DNA from: an uncultured Latescibacterota bacterium | GTDB lineage: Bacteria; Latescibacterota; UBA2968; UBA8231 | Length of the DNA stretch: 64,000 nt | Reading direction: 5' to 3' | Assembly: GCA_951813615.1 (NCBI GenBank) | Contig: OX638377.1 | Location: 2,480,001-2,544,000 of the forward strand | In this document: piece by piece, positions 24,253 through 32,328 of the stretch | Layout of the letters: each line of letters opens with the position of its first letter | Position numbering within the stretch: position 1 is the first letter of the stretch | The notes under the pieces: generated by a model | What the model was told of the DNA's origin: nothing | The model's input: only the letters and a program-made list of their open reading frames with translations | Database searches by the model: none | Program-made: the position numbers and the translations under genes

Positions 24253-25662
24253 ATGAAGATGTACATCGCCGGAGAATGGGTTGACAAAGCCGAAACCATG
24301 GACGTCGTCAACCCCTACGATGGCTCAGTCGTCGACACCGTCCCCAGGGGCGACGCCGCAGACATTGACCGCGCCATTGACTCGGCCGAACGCGGTGCCA
24401 AGGTCATGGCCGCAATGAGCGCCCATGAGCGCTACGAGATCATCCATCGCGCGGCCGATCTAATGTTAGAGCGGCTCGACGACCTAGGGCGCACCATCAC
24501 GCTCGAAGAGGGCAAGGTCCTCGCCGAGGGCATGGGCGAGGCGTCCCGTGCCCAAGAGACCATTGTTCTCTCCGCTGAGGAAGCCAAGCGCTTAACTGGC
24601 GAAACGCTCGACCTAAGCGGAGCCTCCAACGGGGCGGGTAAATTCGGCTTTACGCTGCGGGTTCCCTGTGGCGTGGTGGCCGCCATTACGCCCTTTAACT
24701 TCCCGCTCAACCTCGTCTGCCACAAAGTGGGGCCCGCGTTGGCTGCCGGTAATTCGATCATCATCAAACCCGCTAGCGACACTCCGCTTTCGGCTCTCAA
24801 ACTGACCGAGATCTTTGTCGATGCGGGCCTGCCGGCAGAAGCCATTCAATGCGTCACGGGTTCGGGCGGCGTCATTGGCGACGCGATCAGTTCCAATCCC
24901 AAGGTCCGCAAAATCAGCTTTACCGGCAGCCGCGATGTCGGCGAACACATCTGTCAGGTCGCCGGCCTGAAGAAAGTGACCATGGAGCTAGGCTCCAACG
25001 CCCCACTAATCGTCATGCCGGATGCCGACCTCGAAAAGGTCGCCGCTGCCACCGCCAATACCGGCTTTGCCAACGCTGGCCAAGTCTGCATCTCGACTCA
25101 GCGAGTATTCGCCAGCAACGAGGTGTACGGGGATTTTATAGATGCCCTCAAACCCGCGGTCGAAGCCTTAACGACCGGCAATCCCCTCGACAGCGACGTC
25201 AAGATGGGGCCGATGATCCGCGTCCAAGACGCCGAGCGCGTCGAAGCTTGGGTGCAAGAAGCCGTTGGATCTGGAGCCAGCGTCGTCACCGGTGGAACCC
25301 GCGAGGGCACGATGCACGCCCCGACCATCCTAGCCGACGTAGCACCGGAGATGAAGGTCTCCTGCGACGAGATTTTTGGCCCAGCGCTCGGCATCAGCCG
25401 GATCGACGATATCGACCAAGCCATCGCCATGGCCAACGACACCAACTATGGTCTCAGCGCTGCAATTTTCACCGAAAACCTCAACTGGGCACTCCAGTTT
25501 GCCCAGCAGGTGGAATCGGGCAATATCCACATCAACTGGGGCACTCAGTGGCGCGCCGATCTGATGCCCTACGGCGGCCTCAAGGAAAGTGGCATGGGCA
25601 AAGAGGGGCCCAAATACGCAGTCGAGGAAATGACCGAAACCAAGATGGTCGTCATCCATTAA
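24253..25662 (+). CDS. NAD(P)-dependent aldehyde dehydrogenase
   Basis: A 469-aa enzyme of the ALDH superfamily that oxidises an aldehyde to the acid. ATG 24253 (MKMYIAGEW) is preferred over an upstream TTG because AGGAAG lies six bases before it. It has the cofactor segment AAITPFNFPLN, SFTGSRDVGEHI, the catalytic Glu in MELGSNAPLIV, the nucleophile Cys in NAGQVCISTQRV, and EIFGPALGISRI. The sequence type is near lactaldehyde/glyceraldehyde-3-phosphate (non-phosphorylating) and succinate-semialdehyde dehydrogenases; the substrate is uncertain. It ends at a strong bidirectional terminator. Confidence 0.93.
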   Translation: MKMYIAGEWVDKAETMDVVNPYDGSVVDTVPRGDAADIDRAIDSAERGAKVMAAMSAHERYEIIHRAADLMLERLDDLGRTITLEEGKVLAEGMGEASRAQETIVLSAEEAKRLTGETLDLSGASNGAGKFGFTLRVPCGVVAAITPFNFPLNLVCHKVGPALAAGNSIIIKPASDTPLSALKLTEIFVDAGLPAEAIQCVTGSGGVIGDAISSNPKVRKISFTGSRDVGEHICQVAGLKKVTMELGSNAPLIVMPDADLEKVAAATANTGFANAGQVCISTQRVFASNEVYGDFIDALKPAVEALTTGNPLDSDVKMGPMIRVQDAERVEAWVQEAVGSGASVVTGGTREGTMHAPTILADVAPEMKVSCDEIFGPALGISRIDDIDQAIAMANDTNYGLSAAIFTENLNWALQFAQQVESGNIHINWGTQWRADLMPYGGLKESGMGKEGPKYAVEEMTETKMVVIH

Positions 25663-25681
25663 CAACCTATAGCAACAACGC

Positions 25682-25717
25682 AAAAGGGGGACGCTCTGGC
25701 TGAGCGTCCCCCTTTTT
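25682..25717 (+). terminator. strong bidirectional terminator
   Basis: AAAGGGGGACGCTC pairs with GAGCGTCCCCCTTT around a five-base loop and ends in TTTTT. It lies between the converging aldehyde dehydrogenase and aminotransferase genes and can serve both. Confidence 0.9.
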
Positions 25718-25741
25718 GCTTGTACCCTTTGTCCTTGCGAC

Positions 25742-26593
25742 TCAGGTCAAATTCAGTGACTCCATAAGCGCCGCGCGGATCTGCTGCGTTATCGTCCCCG
25801 GCGTACCATCGCCAATAACGGCATCATCGATTTGTACCACTGGCATCGCCTCAAGCGTAGTACCAGCAATGAAGACCTCACCGGCTTCCTTAAATTGATC
25901 CAGCGTGCAAAACTCTTCGTCGATGGGTATACCGAGCTTGCGGGCCAAATCGAGCAGAATCCCTCTGGTGATACTTGGCAGGATGTGAGGACCAATAGGC
26001 GCGGTACACAATCGCCCTGACTGTATGCAGAAGGCCGTCGTCGAAGCCCCTTCGGTGACCCGGCCTTCCGCGTTTACTAGCAGAGCCTCAAAGGCCCCCA
26101 CTTGCATCGCCGCCTGTTTGGCCAAGATGTTGGGCAACAAGGCGATGGTCTTGATATCGCAGCGCTTCCAGCGCAAGTCTGCGGTGCTAATGATTTCGAC
26201 GCCTCGGTCGTAGAGATCCCGTGGCAGGCGACGCAATTCCTTAAACGTCATCACGACAGTGGGATCAACCGGGACCGCGGGAAACTCGTGCTGCCTAGGA
26301 GCGACCCCGCGCGTAATTTGGATATAGACCAAGGTCTCGCCAAAACCGCTCCGCTCAATGCCCTCCATCAGCTTGGTCTTAAGGCCGTACTCGCGAATAT
26401 CCAACGGCAAGTGCAGTGCTGCTAGGTTGCCCTGGAGGCGCACCAAATGCGGCTCTAAGGCATAGGGGCACCCCCCGTAGGTCCCAACGACCTCATAGAC
26501 CCCATCGGCGAACTGATAGCCCCGGTCCTCGACCGACACCACAGCTTCGGCCAGTGGGCAGAAGCGACCGTTAACATAGGCGATCTCAGGCAT
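25742..26593 (-). CDS. class IV aminotransferase (D-amino-acid transaminase type)
   Basis: A 283-aa PLP enzyme of fold type IV. YVNGRFCPLAEAVVSVEDRGY and FADGVYEVV start the protein, RWKRCDIKTIALLPNILAKQ carries the PLP lysine (in CDIKT), and GRVTEGASTTAFCIQ and ITRGILLDLARKLGI form the cofactor site. CDIKT followed by LLPNILAKQ is the pattern of D-alanine/D-amino-acid aminotransferases more than of IlvE. It lies 9 bases after a TIM-barrel isomerase gene in a three-gene operon begun by the M20 amidohydrolase, so it may act in catabolism of a D- or modified amino acid. Confidence 0.85.
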   Translation of the reverse strand: MPEIAYVNGRFCPLAEAVVSVEDRGYQFADGVYEVVGTYGGCPYALEPHLVRLQGNLAALHLPLDIREYGLKTKLMEGIERSGFGETLVYIQITRGVAPRQHEFPAVPVDPTVVMTFKELRRLPRDLYDRGVEIISTADLRWKRCDIKTIALLPNILAKQAAMQVGAFEALLVNAEGRVTEGASTTAFCIQSGRLCTAPIGPHILPSITRGILLDLARKLGIPIDEEFCTLDQFKEAGEVFIAGTTLEAMPVVQIDDAVIGDGTPGTITQQIRAALMESLNLT

Positions 26594-26602
26594 CGCCCAT
26601 CG

Positions 26603-27367
26603 CTAGCCTTTGGCGAGGGCCTGCCACAAGGCTCGGTAATAGCGCATCAGGCGCAGGGGGTCTGGACTTTCGGGGATTTCGGCGAGACAATAGCCTGCGT
26701 AGCCGCTCTGCCGCAGCAGGGTAAAGAGCCGCTCCCACGGGTAATCGCTCCACAACTCGGTAATGTGGATCAAGGCAATGGCCTCCTGCAAGGAAGCAAA
26801 ACTGCCGTCGATGGAACCGTCGACAAGGTCCGTCGCATTGGAGTTCCAGCAGACGAAGACATTGTCGTGGTCGGCGTAGTCGAGAATCTTGCGGATGTTA
26901 GCTGGATCCGAGGTCGTGCGGCCATGGACTTCCAAGCGAATCTGCACCCCTAGGTCGCGGGCAAATTCGCCGCACTCGCGCAAGCTAACGCCGATCTGCT
27001 CCAAGGTCTGCTCGATGGGGATTCCCTCCTCTACGTGGACGTTGTTGGGACGCACCTTGACTCCGCCGACCCCGAGATCGTGGGCCAAGCGCACGTATTC
27101 TTTGGTCCCGTCGATGTGACTTTGCAGCACCTGCGGATCGACCGCGTCGTATTCAAAGGCGCTGCCCAACCCTACCAACTCGACCGCCGAGTCGGCAAAG
27201 CGCTTCTTGACCTCGGCCCGCTCCGTTCCGCTGAGCGACACTTCGACCCCGTGGGCATGCGTCGTCCGCAATTCCACTCCGGCAAAGCCAGTCTCTTCGC
27301 AATGGGTAATCAGCGTCCCTAAATCCCAATCGCGGCCTAAATTGTAAGTCACCATACCGAGCTTCAC
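26603..27367 (-). CDS. sugar phosphate isomerase/epimerase-like TIM-barrel protein
   Basis: A 254-aa protein of the AP-endonuclease-2/xylose-isomerase-like barrel family. KLGMVTYNLGRDW is the first strand. ETGFAGVELRTTHAHGVE, GGVKVRPNNV, IRLEVHGR, NVFVCWNSNATD and IALIHITE contain the acidic and histidine residues expected around the metal site. The reaction cannot be specified. The start overlaps the M20 stop by 4 bases (ATGA), a sign of translational coupling. Confidence 0.8.
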   Translation of the reverse strand: MKLGMVTYNLGRDWDLGTLITHCEETGFAGVELRTTHAHGVEVSLSGTERAEVKKRFADSAVELVGLGSAFEYDAVDPQVLQSHIDGTKEYVRLAHDLGVGGVKVRPNNVHVEEGIPIEQTLEQIGVSLRECGEFARDLGVQIRLEVHGRTTSDPANIRKILDYADHDNVFVCWNSNATDLVDGSIDGSFASLQEAIALIHITELWSDYPWERLFTLLRQSGYAGYCLAEIPESPDPLRLMRYYRALWQALAKG

Positions 27368-28719
27368 GTTGTATTCTCCCCTGTTTGATCGCCGGCAAAG
27401 AGCTCCCGGCGAAAGAGTTCCTTTTGCTGTTGGAGGTATTCACCCTTGCTCATGTTGGGCGCGTGATTTTGCAGGATGTCCTGGGCTGTAGACGCATCGC
27501 TGTACAGCAGGTCGATAGCCATCATAGCCAAGACCTTGGCCGGGGCGAGGTACCCAGCGGCAGGGTCGGCGATGCCCCAATCGGGGCCGTGGATCACGCC
27601 GCTGGCCCCGGTCATGGCCGGGTGCAGCACGGGCATGATCTGGCTGAGGTCTCCAGCGTCCGTGGAACCGCCGCCGTGGGGATAATCTCGGTATTGATCG
27701 GGGCCGAAAATCCGCGCGGCGTTGTCCTTGAAAAGCTCCCCTAAGTCGGGATCATTGCACAGCGGCAGGTAGCCGGGCACGGTTTCGATCTCAACCGAAC
27801 AGCCGAGGGCAACCGCCGCTCCCCGCAGCGCCCGATCGACCTTGTGAGACGCATCGAGTATCGCCTCGGTGGTGCGGGCGCGGACGTAGGTTTCCAGCCG
27901 CACCTCCGCCGGGATGATATTGACTATATCGCCCCCCTTGGTGATGATCGGATGCACCCGCACGCAATCTTGGTCGCGGAAGGTCGCGCGCTGAGCGTCA
28001 ATCGCGCTGAGGGCGAGCGTCGCGGCGCTGAGCGCGTTGACGCCTTTCTCCGGCGCGACTCCAGCATGGGCAGCCCGACCAATGAAGCGCACGTTCTTGG
28101 CCAAGAAGCCATTGGACGAACGGGCGATTCCCACCGCTCCCTCGTTTTGGGTCGAATTGCTGGTATGGATCATCACGGCCATATCGACATCGTCGAAATG
28201 ACCCAATTCGACCAGTTCGGGCTTGCCCCCGAGAAACGCGATCTTGCCGTCCTCGACCAAGCCTAAGCGGTAGCCTATCTCGACGTATTCTTCTGCGGGC
28301 ACGGCAAAAAACGCAATCCCCCCGGCCAATTCCTTGCTGACGCCGGCTGCGACGAGGCCATAGGCGGCACCCACCATCCCGGCGATTTGGGCGTTGTGGC
28401 CACAGGCGTGCGCCGCTCCAGTTGCCGGGTCGGCGCGCGGGTGATCGGGCACGATGAGCGCGTCGAGTTCGCCCATCAGCGCCACCGTCGGCCCCGGTTG
28501 CCGTCCTTGGAGCCAAGCCTTCACGCCGGTCAGCGCCAGTTCCCGCTCGTACTGCAATCCGAGATCGGCAAAACTTTCGCAAACGCGGCGGGCCGTCTGT
28601 TCCTCCTTAAAGCCCAATTCGGGCCGGTCCATGATGGCTTCTCCCAGCCCGATGATCTGCTCGCCCTGCTGGTCAATCGCCGCGCAGACAGCGGCCTTTA
28701 ATTCCTCTTTGCTCCGCAT
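27364..28719 (-). CDS. M20-family amidohydrolase (AbgB-like)
   Basis: A 451-aa metallohydrolase. The catalytic domain holds GELDAL, AHACGHNAQIAGMVGAA and AVPAEEYVE. A dimerisation domain follows (RAAHAGVAPEKGVNALSAAT), and GGGSTDAGDLSQIMP is near the C-terminus. HACGHN instead of HxCGHD, with the extra inserts, fits the aminobenzoyl-glutamate/aminoacyl-amide hydrolase (AbgB) group, which splits amide bonds of N-acylated amino acids. It opens the operon with the TIM-barrel protein and the aminotransferase. GGAG lies six bases before ATG, and a good promoter stands 26 bases upstream. Confidence 0.88.
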   Translation of the reverse strand: MRSKEELKAAVCAAIDQQGEQIIGLGEAIMDRPELGFKEEQTARRVCESFADLGLQYERELALTGVKAWLQGRQPGPTVALMGELDALIVPDHPRADPATGAAHACGHNAQIAGMVGAAYGLVAAGVSKELAGGIAFFAVPAEEYVEIGYRLGLVEDGKIAFLGGKPELVELGHFDDVDMAVMIHTSNSTQNEGAVGIARSSNGFLAKNVRFIGRAAHAGVAPEKGVNALSAATLALSAIDAQRATFRDQDCVRVHPIITKGGDIVNIIPAEVRLETYVRARTTEAILDASHKVDRALRGAAVALGCSVEIETVPGYLPLCNDPDLGELFKDNAARIFGPDQYRDYPHGGGSTDAGDLSQIMPVLHPAMTGASGVIHGPDWGIADPAAGYLAPAKVLAMMAIDLLYSDASTAQDILQNHAPNMSKGEYLQQQKELFRRELFAGDQTGENTT

Positions 28720-28744
28720 AAATCTCCGTCTTTTTAGGTCGGCC

Positions 28745-28774
28745 AGTATAAGCCGATGTCGCTGGGGTTGTCAA
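28745..28774 (-). promoter_or_regulatory. promoter for the M20-isomerase-aminotransferase operon
   Basis: Minus strand TTGACA (28774-28769) and TATACT (28750-28745), 18-base spacer, start near 28738, about 19 bases before the ATG. Confidence 0.65.
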
Positions 28775-28861
28775 GCAGTTCCCCGGCTTGCGTAGGTATA
28801 ACACACCCCTTAATTTTTTGAGATCATAAGCCCTTGCCCAGCCTCAAACTCTTCCAGAGCC

Positions 28862-29241
28862 ATTGCATTGTACAAAATCCTTATCATCGACCGCAATCCC
28901 ATATTTGGGACCACCCTCGCCGGCCTACTCGAACAGGCCGGCTATCAGGTCGAAGTCGTCAACCAACTAGACGAGACGACGGACTCGACCACTATCAACT
29001 CAACGCCCCGGATTTAATCCTCCTCGGCGTCGAGGTTGACGACCCGGCCCCTTTTGTCGCGGCGAGTCGCTTGCTCGACAACACCAAGCTCATCGCCTTC
29101 CTGTCGCGCCAAAGGCGTTCATCCGACGATCTGCAGGAGGTGCTACAAGCCCTCAAAGGGTGTCCCATTTTTTACAAGCCCTTCCGCACCGAGGACGTCC
29201 TCGCCGCTATAGCCACAGAATTAGTGCCGCACGAGACCTGA
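28862..29241 (+). pseudogene. frameshifted single-domain receiver protein
   Basis: Two frames together spell one response-regulator receiver domain. The first, from about 28868, reads YKILIIDRNPIF, TTLAGLLEQAGYQVEVVNQ, then meets a stop after 29000. The second frame continues from about 28981 with LDHYQLNAPDLILLGVEVDD and ends PIFYKPFRTEDVLAAI. The switch lies within about 28970-28985. Even if repaired, the phospho-acceptor Asp would be Gly (LILLGVEV) and one of the acidic pair is missing (IDRN), while the lysine (FYKPF) is kept. No normal ATG begins the first frame; TTG 28868 is possible. A sequencing error cannot be ruled out. Confidence 0.6.
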
Positions 29242-29244
29242 TCT

Positions 29245-30222
29245 TCAGCCGTGCGGCAGTACCCCGATGTCCTCGCCGCGCTGATAGTTAAGTGCATCGA
29301 CCATCATCCGCACGATGTCGTAACTAGGGCTGAATCCCAAGTATTCCTCGGCCTTGCGTAGGTCGAATTCGTAAAAGGTCGGTGTGGCCCGCACCGCTGC
29401 TTCGACGTGGGGCATGTCGCGCAATGCGGCGAGCCGGTAGCTGACCTCGTCCCAAGTGAAAGGCCGCGGCCCCGCTAGCTGGAAGGTCTCGCCCAACGCC
29501 CTTTCTTTACCCAAGGCACAGAGGCAGCCGTGCACGATGTCGCGCACATCGGCGATGTGCTTTTTGAAGGGACGATCGCGCTGGTCTTTTAGCAGCACCG
29601 CGCACTCCTCGCCCTGCCATTGGGCGGCCAGTTCCAGGTGCACCTCCTTCATTTTGCTCAGATAGAACTGAGGAAACGCCAAAATTTCGTCAGCCGCTTG
29701 CACCATGGCGAAACGCAGGATCGTCGTCGGCACTTGGTAGCCCTGCCAGTAGCCATTGCACAATTCCTCGCCCAGCGCCTTCGTCAAAGCATACGCTCCC
29801 TTGGGCACGCGCGGCGTCTGTTCGTCAATCGGCGCGCTCATGCCGCCGGGGACGTACTTGTCGTACAGCGCGTCCGAGCTGGCGAATAGGAATTGACCCA
29901 TTCCCTGCTCTCGGCGCACGGCTTCCAGCATGTTGAAGGTCCCGCGCACGTTGATTTCAAAAAACTCCTCGTCGCTAAAGGGACCTCCGCCCTGAAAGGC
30001 CGCCCCCAAGTGATAGACGGCTTCGACTCCCTCGACCGCCTGTTCGACCGTGGCCGGTTCGGTCAAACTTCCCTCGACGAGTTCGACCTGCATCTTCTTG
30101 AGGTTTTCCACTCGTGGATCTCGGGGCCAGACCAACCCGCGAAGTTGGTGGCCGCGCTCGACGAGCTGTTGGGCCAAGTTAGCACCAATGCGACCAGTAA
30201 TGCCAGTAATCAATATCCTCAC
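29245..30222 (-). CDS. NAD-dependent epimerase/dehydratase
   Basis: A 325-aa extended short-chain dehydrogenase. I start it at GTG 30222 (VRILITGITGRIG), preceded by GGGAGG, instead of an ATG 58 codons upstream. The Rossmann motif GITGRIG is at the N-terminus. The catalytic Ser is in ASSDALYDKY. The usual YxxxK is found as YALTKALGEEL. It acts on a nucleotide sugar or similar substrate that cannot be specified. It converges with the broken receiver gene, leaving 3 bases between stops, and diverges from the USP-EIIA gene. Confidence 0.88.
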   Translation of the reverse strand: MRILITGITGRIGANLAQQLVERGHQLRGLVWPRDPRVENLKKMQVELVEGSLTEPATVEQAVEGVEAVYHLGAAFQGGGPFSDEEFFEINVRGTFNMLEAVRREQGMGQFLFASSDALYDKYVPGGMSAPIDEQTPRVPKGAYALTKALGEELCNGYWQGYQVPTTILRFAMVQAADEILAFPQFYLSKMKEVHLELAAQWQGEECAVLLKDQRDRPFKKHIADVRDIVHGCLCALGKERALGETFQLAGPRPFTWDEVSYRLAALRDMPHVEAAVRATPTFYEFDLRKAEEYLGFSPSYDIVRMMVDALNYQRGEDIGVLPHG

Positions 30223-30389
30223 GCAAACCTCCCAGTTGAATTGCCAACAACAAACCGCACCGCACCTTCGCTGGCAACCCCACTGTGGTGAGAAAGAAGA
30301 CTGGAAAAGATGACGGTCTGTTTTATATTTAATTAAACAACGCTTAGTACTGCCTAGGCTGGTCCTTGGCTTGATGCTTAACAACAAAG

Positions 30390-31670
30390 ATGTCACCTGC
30401 TCAACTCCGCCTTCTAGTCCCGCTCGAAAACCCGCACCAAGAACACAACCTCGTCGACTTGGCTGCGACCCTTGCCCCCTCGCCTTGGGGCGAGTTGCAC
30501 TTGACCCACATCCTGACCCCCGACGCTGAACCGCCGCCCGAGATAGAACAAGAGCTCCAAGCTTTGGCCGACCGGGCCATGGCCCACGACATCGGCACGA
30601 TCGCGCATTTGGAAAAAGACGAGGACGTGACGAGCGGAATCCAGCGGGCGGTGCGCCGCTGGAGCTGCAACATGATGCTCATGGCTTGGAAAGCCAGTGT
30701 CGAACGCGATGCAATTCTATCGGCACCCAACCGCGCCCTGACCAAGGACATCGATGTCGATACCTTGATCTTTAAGGAAAAAAAGCGCGGACCGGTGCGC
30801 CGGATTCTCGTGCCCTTTGGCGGCGGCAATCACGCGCTGGTAGGCGTGCAGATCGCCTACGATCTAGCCCAAGCCTGGGGTGCTGAGTTGGAAATTCTCC
30901 GCATCGTCCGCGACATCCGCGACCCCTCCGACCCGATTCTCCAGCGCTACTGTGAGCAGCTAGCCGCAGATACGCGCTTGCAGCTAGAATTGCTGGATAT
31001 CGACGCGCCGTTGACGGTAATCCCGGCCGTCGATGTGGTCCCGGCCATTGTCGAAAGGGCGCAAAGCCACGATTTGATCGTCCTCGGAGCCTCGAATGAC
31101 TGGCGCCAAGAGGAACGCCTCGCCGGCTCCATTCCGGACGAGATTGCCTATCAGGTGCCCTGTTCAGTGCTCATGGTCCGCTCGGCTGCGGCCAACGACT
31201 TGCAGTTAAATCGCATTTTCTGGGAGCACACCATCCGCTTGAACCTCGCCCCCAAAGACAAGTGGGATGCCATCGCCCAGATGGTTGATGCGCTAATAGA
31301 AGAAAAGCAAATCCCCGCCAGCGAACGCCAAACCGTGCTCGAAGCCGCGCTCGACCGCGAGCGCAAAGGCTCGACCTCGTTGGGGCATAGCACAGCCATC
31401 CCCCACGCGCCCATCCCCGATCTGGAGGGGATCATCGGCTGCTTGGGAATTTGTCGGCAAGGCATCGACTTTGAAGGTCCTACCCCTGAGCTGGTACACT
31501 TCATCTTCCTGCTGCTAACTCCGGAACAAAACTACCGCAGCTATATCCCAATCCTCGCCCAGATCGCGACCTTGATGCACGCCGACGCCACCCACCGCGA
31601 CATGCTTGCCTCGCAGACGCCAGCGGAAATAACCGCCGTCCTCAAACGCCTGCCGCAACCGAGCCGCTAG
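30390..31670 (+). CDS. universal-stress-protein tandem fused to PTS EIIA (PtsN-like)
   Basis: A 426-aa soluble fusion. Two UspA-like domains lie at about 1-130 and 138-268; the second has GVQIAYDLAQAWGAELEILR and DLIVLGASNDWRQEERLAGSIPDEIAYQVPCSVLMVR, the ATP-binding G-x2-G type end being degenerate. Residues about 275-426 are an EIIA domain of the fructose/nitrogen class, with the phosphorylatable His339 in GHSTAIPHAP and VHFIFLLLTP. No membrane helix is present, so it is not the tail of an antiporter as is common for such pairs. It probably links phosphotransfer state to a stress response; no EI, HPr or kinase is nearby. Its 3' end overlaps nth by 29 bases on the opposite strand. Confidence 0.85.
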   Translation: MSPAQLRLLVPLENPHQEHNLVDLAATLAPSPWGELHLTHILTPDAEPPPEIEQELQALADRAMAHDIGTIAHLEKDEDVTSGIQRAVRRWSCNMMLMAWKASVERDAILSAPNRALTKDIDVDTLIFKEKKRGPVRRILVPFGGGNHALVGVQIAYDLAQAWGAELEILRIVRDIRDPSDPILQRYCEQLAADTRLQLELLDIDAPLTVIPAVDVVPAIVERAQSHDLIVLGASNDWRQEERLAGSIPDEIAYQVPCSVLMVRSAAANDLQLNRIFWEHTIRLNLAPKDKWDAIAQMVDALIEEKQIPASERQTVLEAALDRERKGSTSLGHSTAIPHAPIPDLEGIIGCLGICRQGIDFEGPTPELVHFIFLLLTPEQNYRSYIPILAQIATLMHADATHRDMLASQTPAEITAVLKRLPQPSR

Positions 31671-32313
31671 ATTCCCGCTGGCTGGCGAAATAATCACAAT
31701 GCGGCATGAGGGCGCACTCGTCGCACCGCGGCTTGCGCGCCTTGCACACGTAGCGGCCGTGCAAAACCACGCGCTGTCCAAAAGCCGTCCACTCCTCCGG
31801 CGGCAGGAGCTTTCCCAAAGCCATTTCAACTTTGACCGGATCTGTTTCTGCGGTCAGCCCCAAGCGTCGACTCACCCGCCCCACATGCGTATCTACCACG
31901 ATGCCAGGCACGCCATATACGTTGCCGAGGATGACATTGGCGCTCTTGCGGCCAATGCCGGGCAAACGAGTCAAGGCGTCCATGTGCCCGGGGACTTGGC
32001 CGTTGTGCTCGGCGATGAGCAGCGCCATAGCCGCGCGGATATTTTTGGCCTTTTGTCGATAGAAACCAGTCGAGTGGATATCTTCCTCCAACTCCTCGGC
32101 TGCCACCGCCACGTAGTCGGCTGCGCACTGATATTTTTTAAATAGCACTGCGGTGACCTCGTTGACCTTGACGTCCGTGCTCTGCGCCGCGAGCACGGTG
32201 GCCACCATCAGTTCCAAGGGATTGCTGTAGTTGAGTTCCACTCTTGGTTCGGGAATGGTTTTCTTTAATTCCCTACAGACGATCTGTGCCCGCTCGACTT
32301 CGCGCTTCCCCAC
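31642..32313 (-). CDS. nth: endonuclease III
   Basis: A 223-aa base-excision repair DNA glycosylase/AP lyase for oxidised pyrimidines. The helix-hairpin-helix LPGIGRKSANVILGN contains the catalytic Lys, VDTHVGR the catalytic Asp, and CKARKPRCDECALMPHC binds [4Fe-4S] with the C-x6-C-x2-C-x5-C spacing. The start is GTG 32313. It follows the downstream glycosyltransferase gene by 15 bases, so it is the last gene of the surface-glycan operon. Confidence 0.95.
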   Translation of the reverse strand: MGKREVERAQIVCRELKKTIPEPRVELNYSNPLELMVATVLAAQSTDVKVNEVTAVLFKKYQCAADYVAVAAEELEEDIHSTGFYRQKAKNIRAAMALLIAEHNGQVPGHMDALTRLPGIGRKSANVILGNVYGVPGIVVDTHVGRVSRRLGLTAETDPVKVEMALGKLLPPEEWTAFGQRVVLHGRYVCKARKPRCDECALMPHCDYFASQRESSGSVAAGV

Positions 32314-32328
32314 CTCAACTTCCCTTCT

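Noticed and set aside
24849-25703. Long second frame inside the aldehyde dehydrogenase gene
   Set aside because: It is an Arg/His-rich shadow of the GC-rich coding frame, and the aldehyde dehydrogenase motifs are unambiguous.
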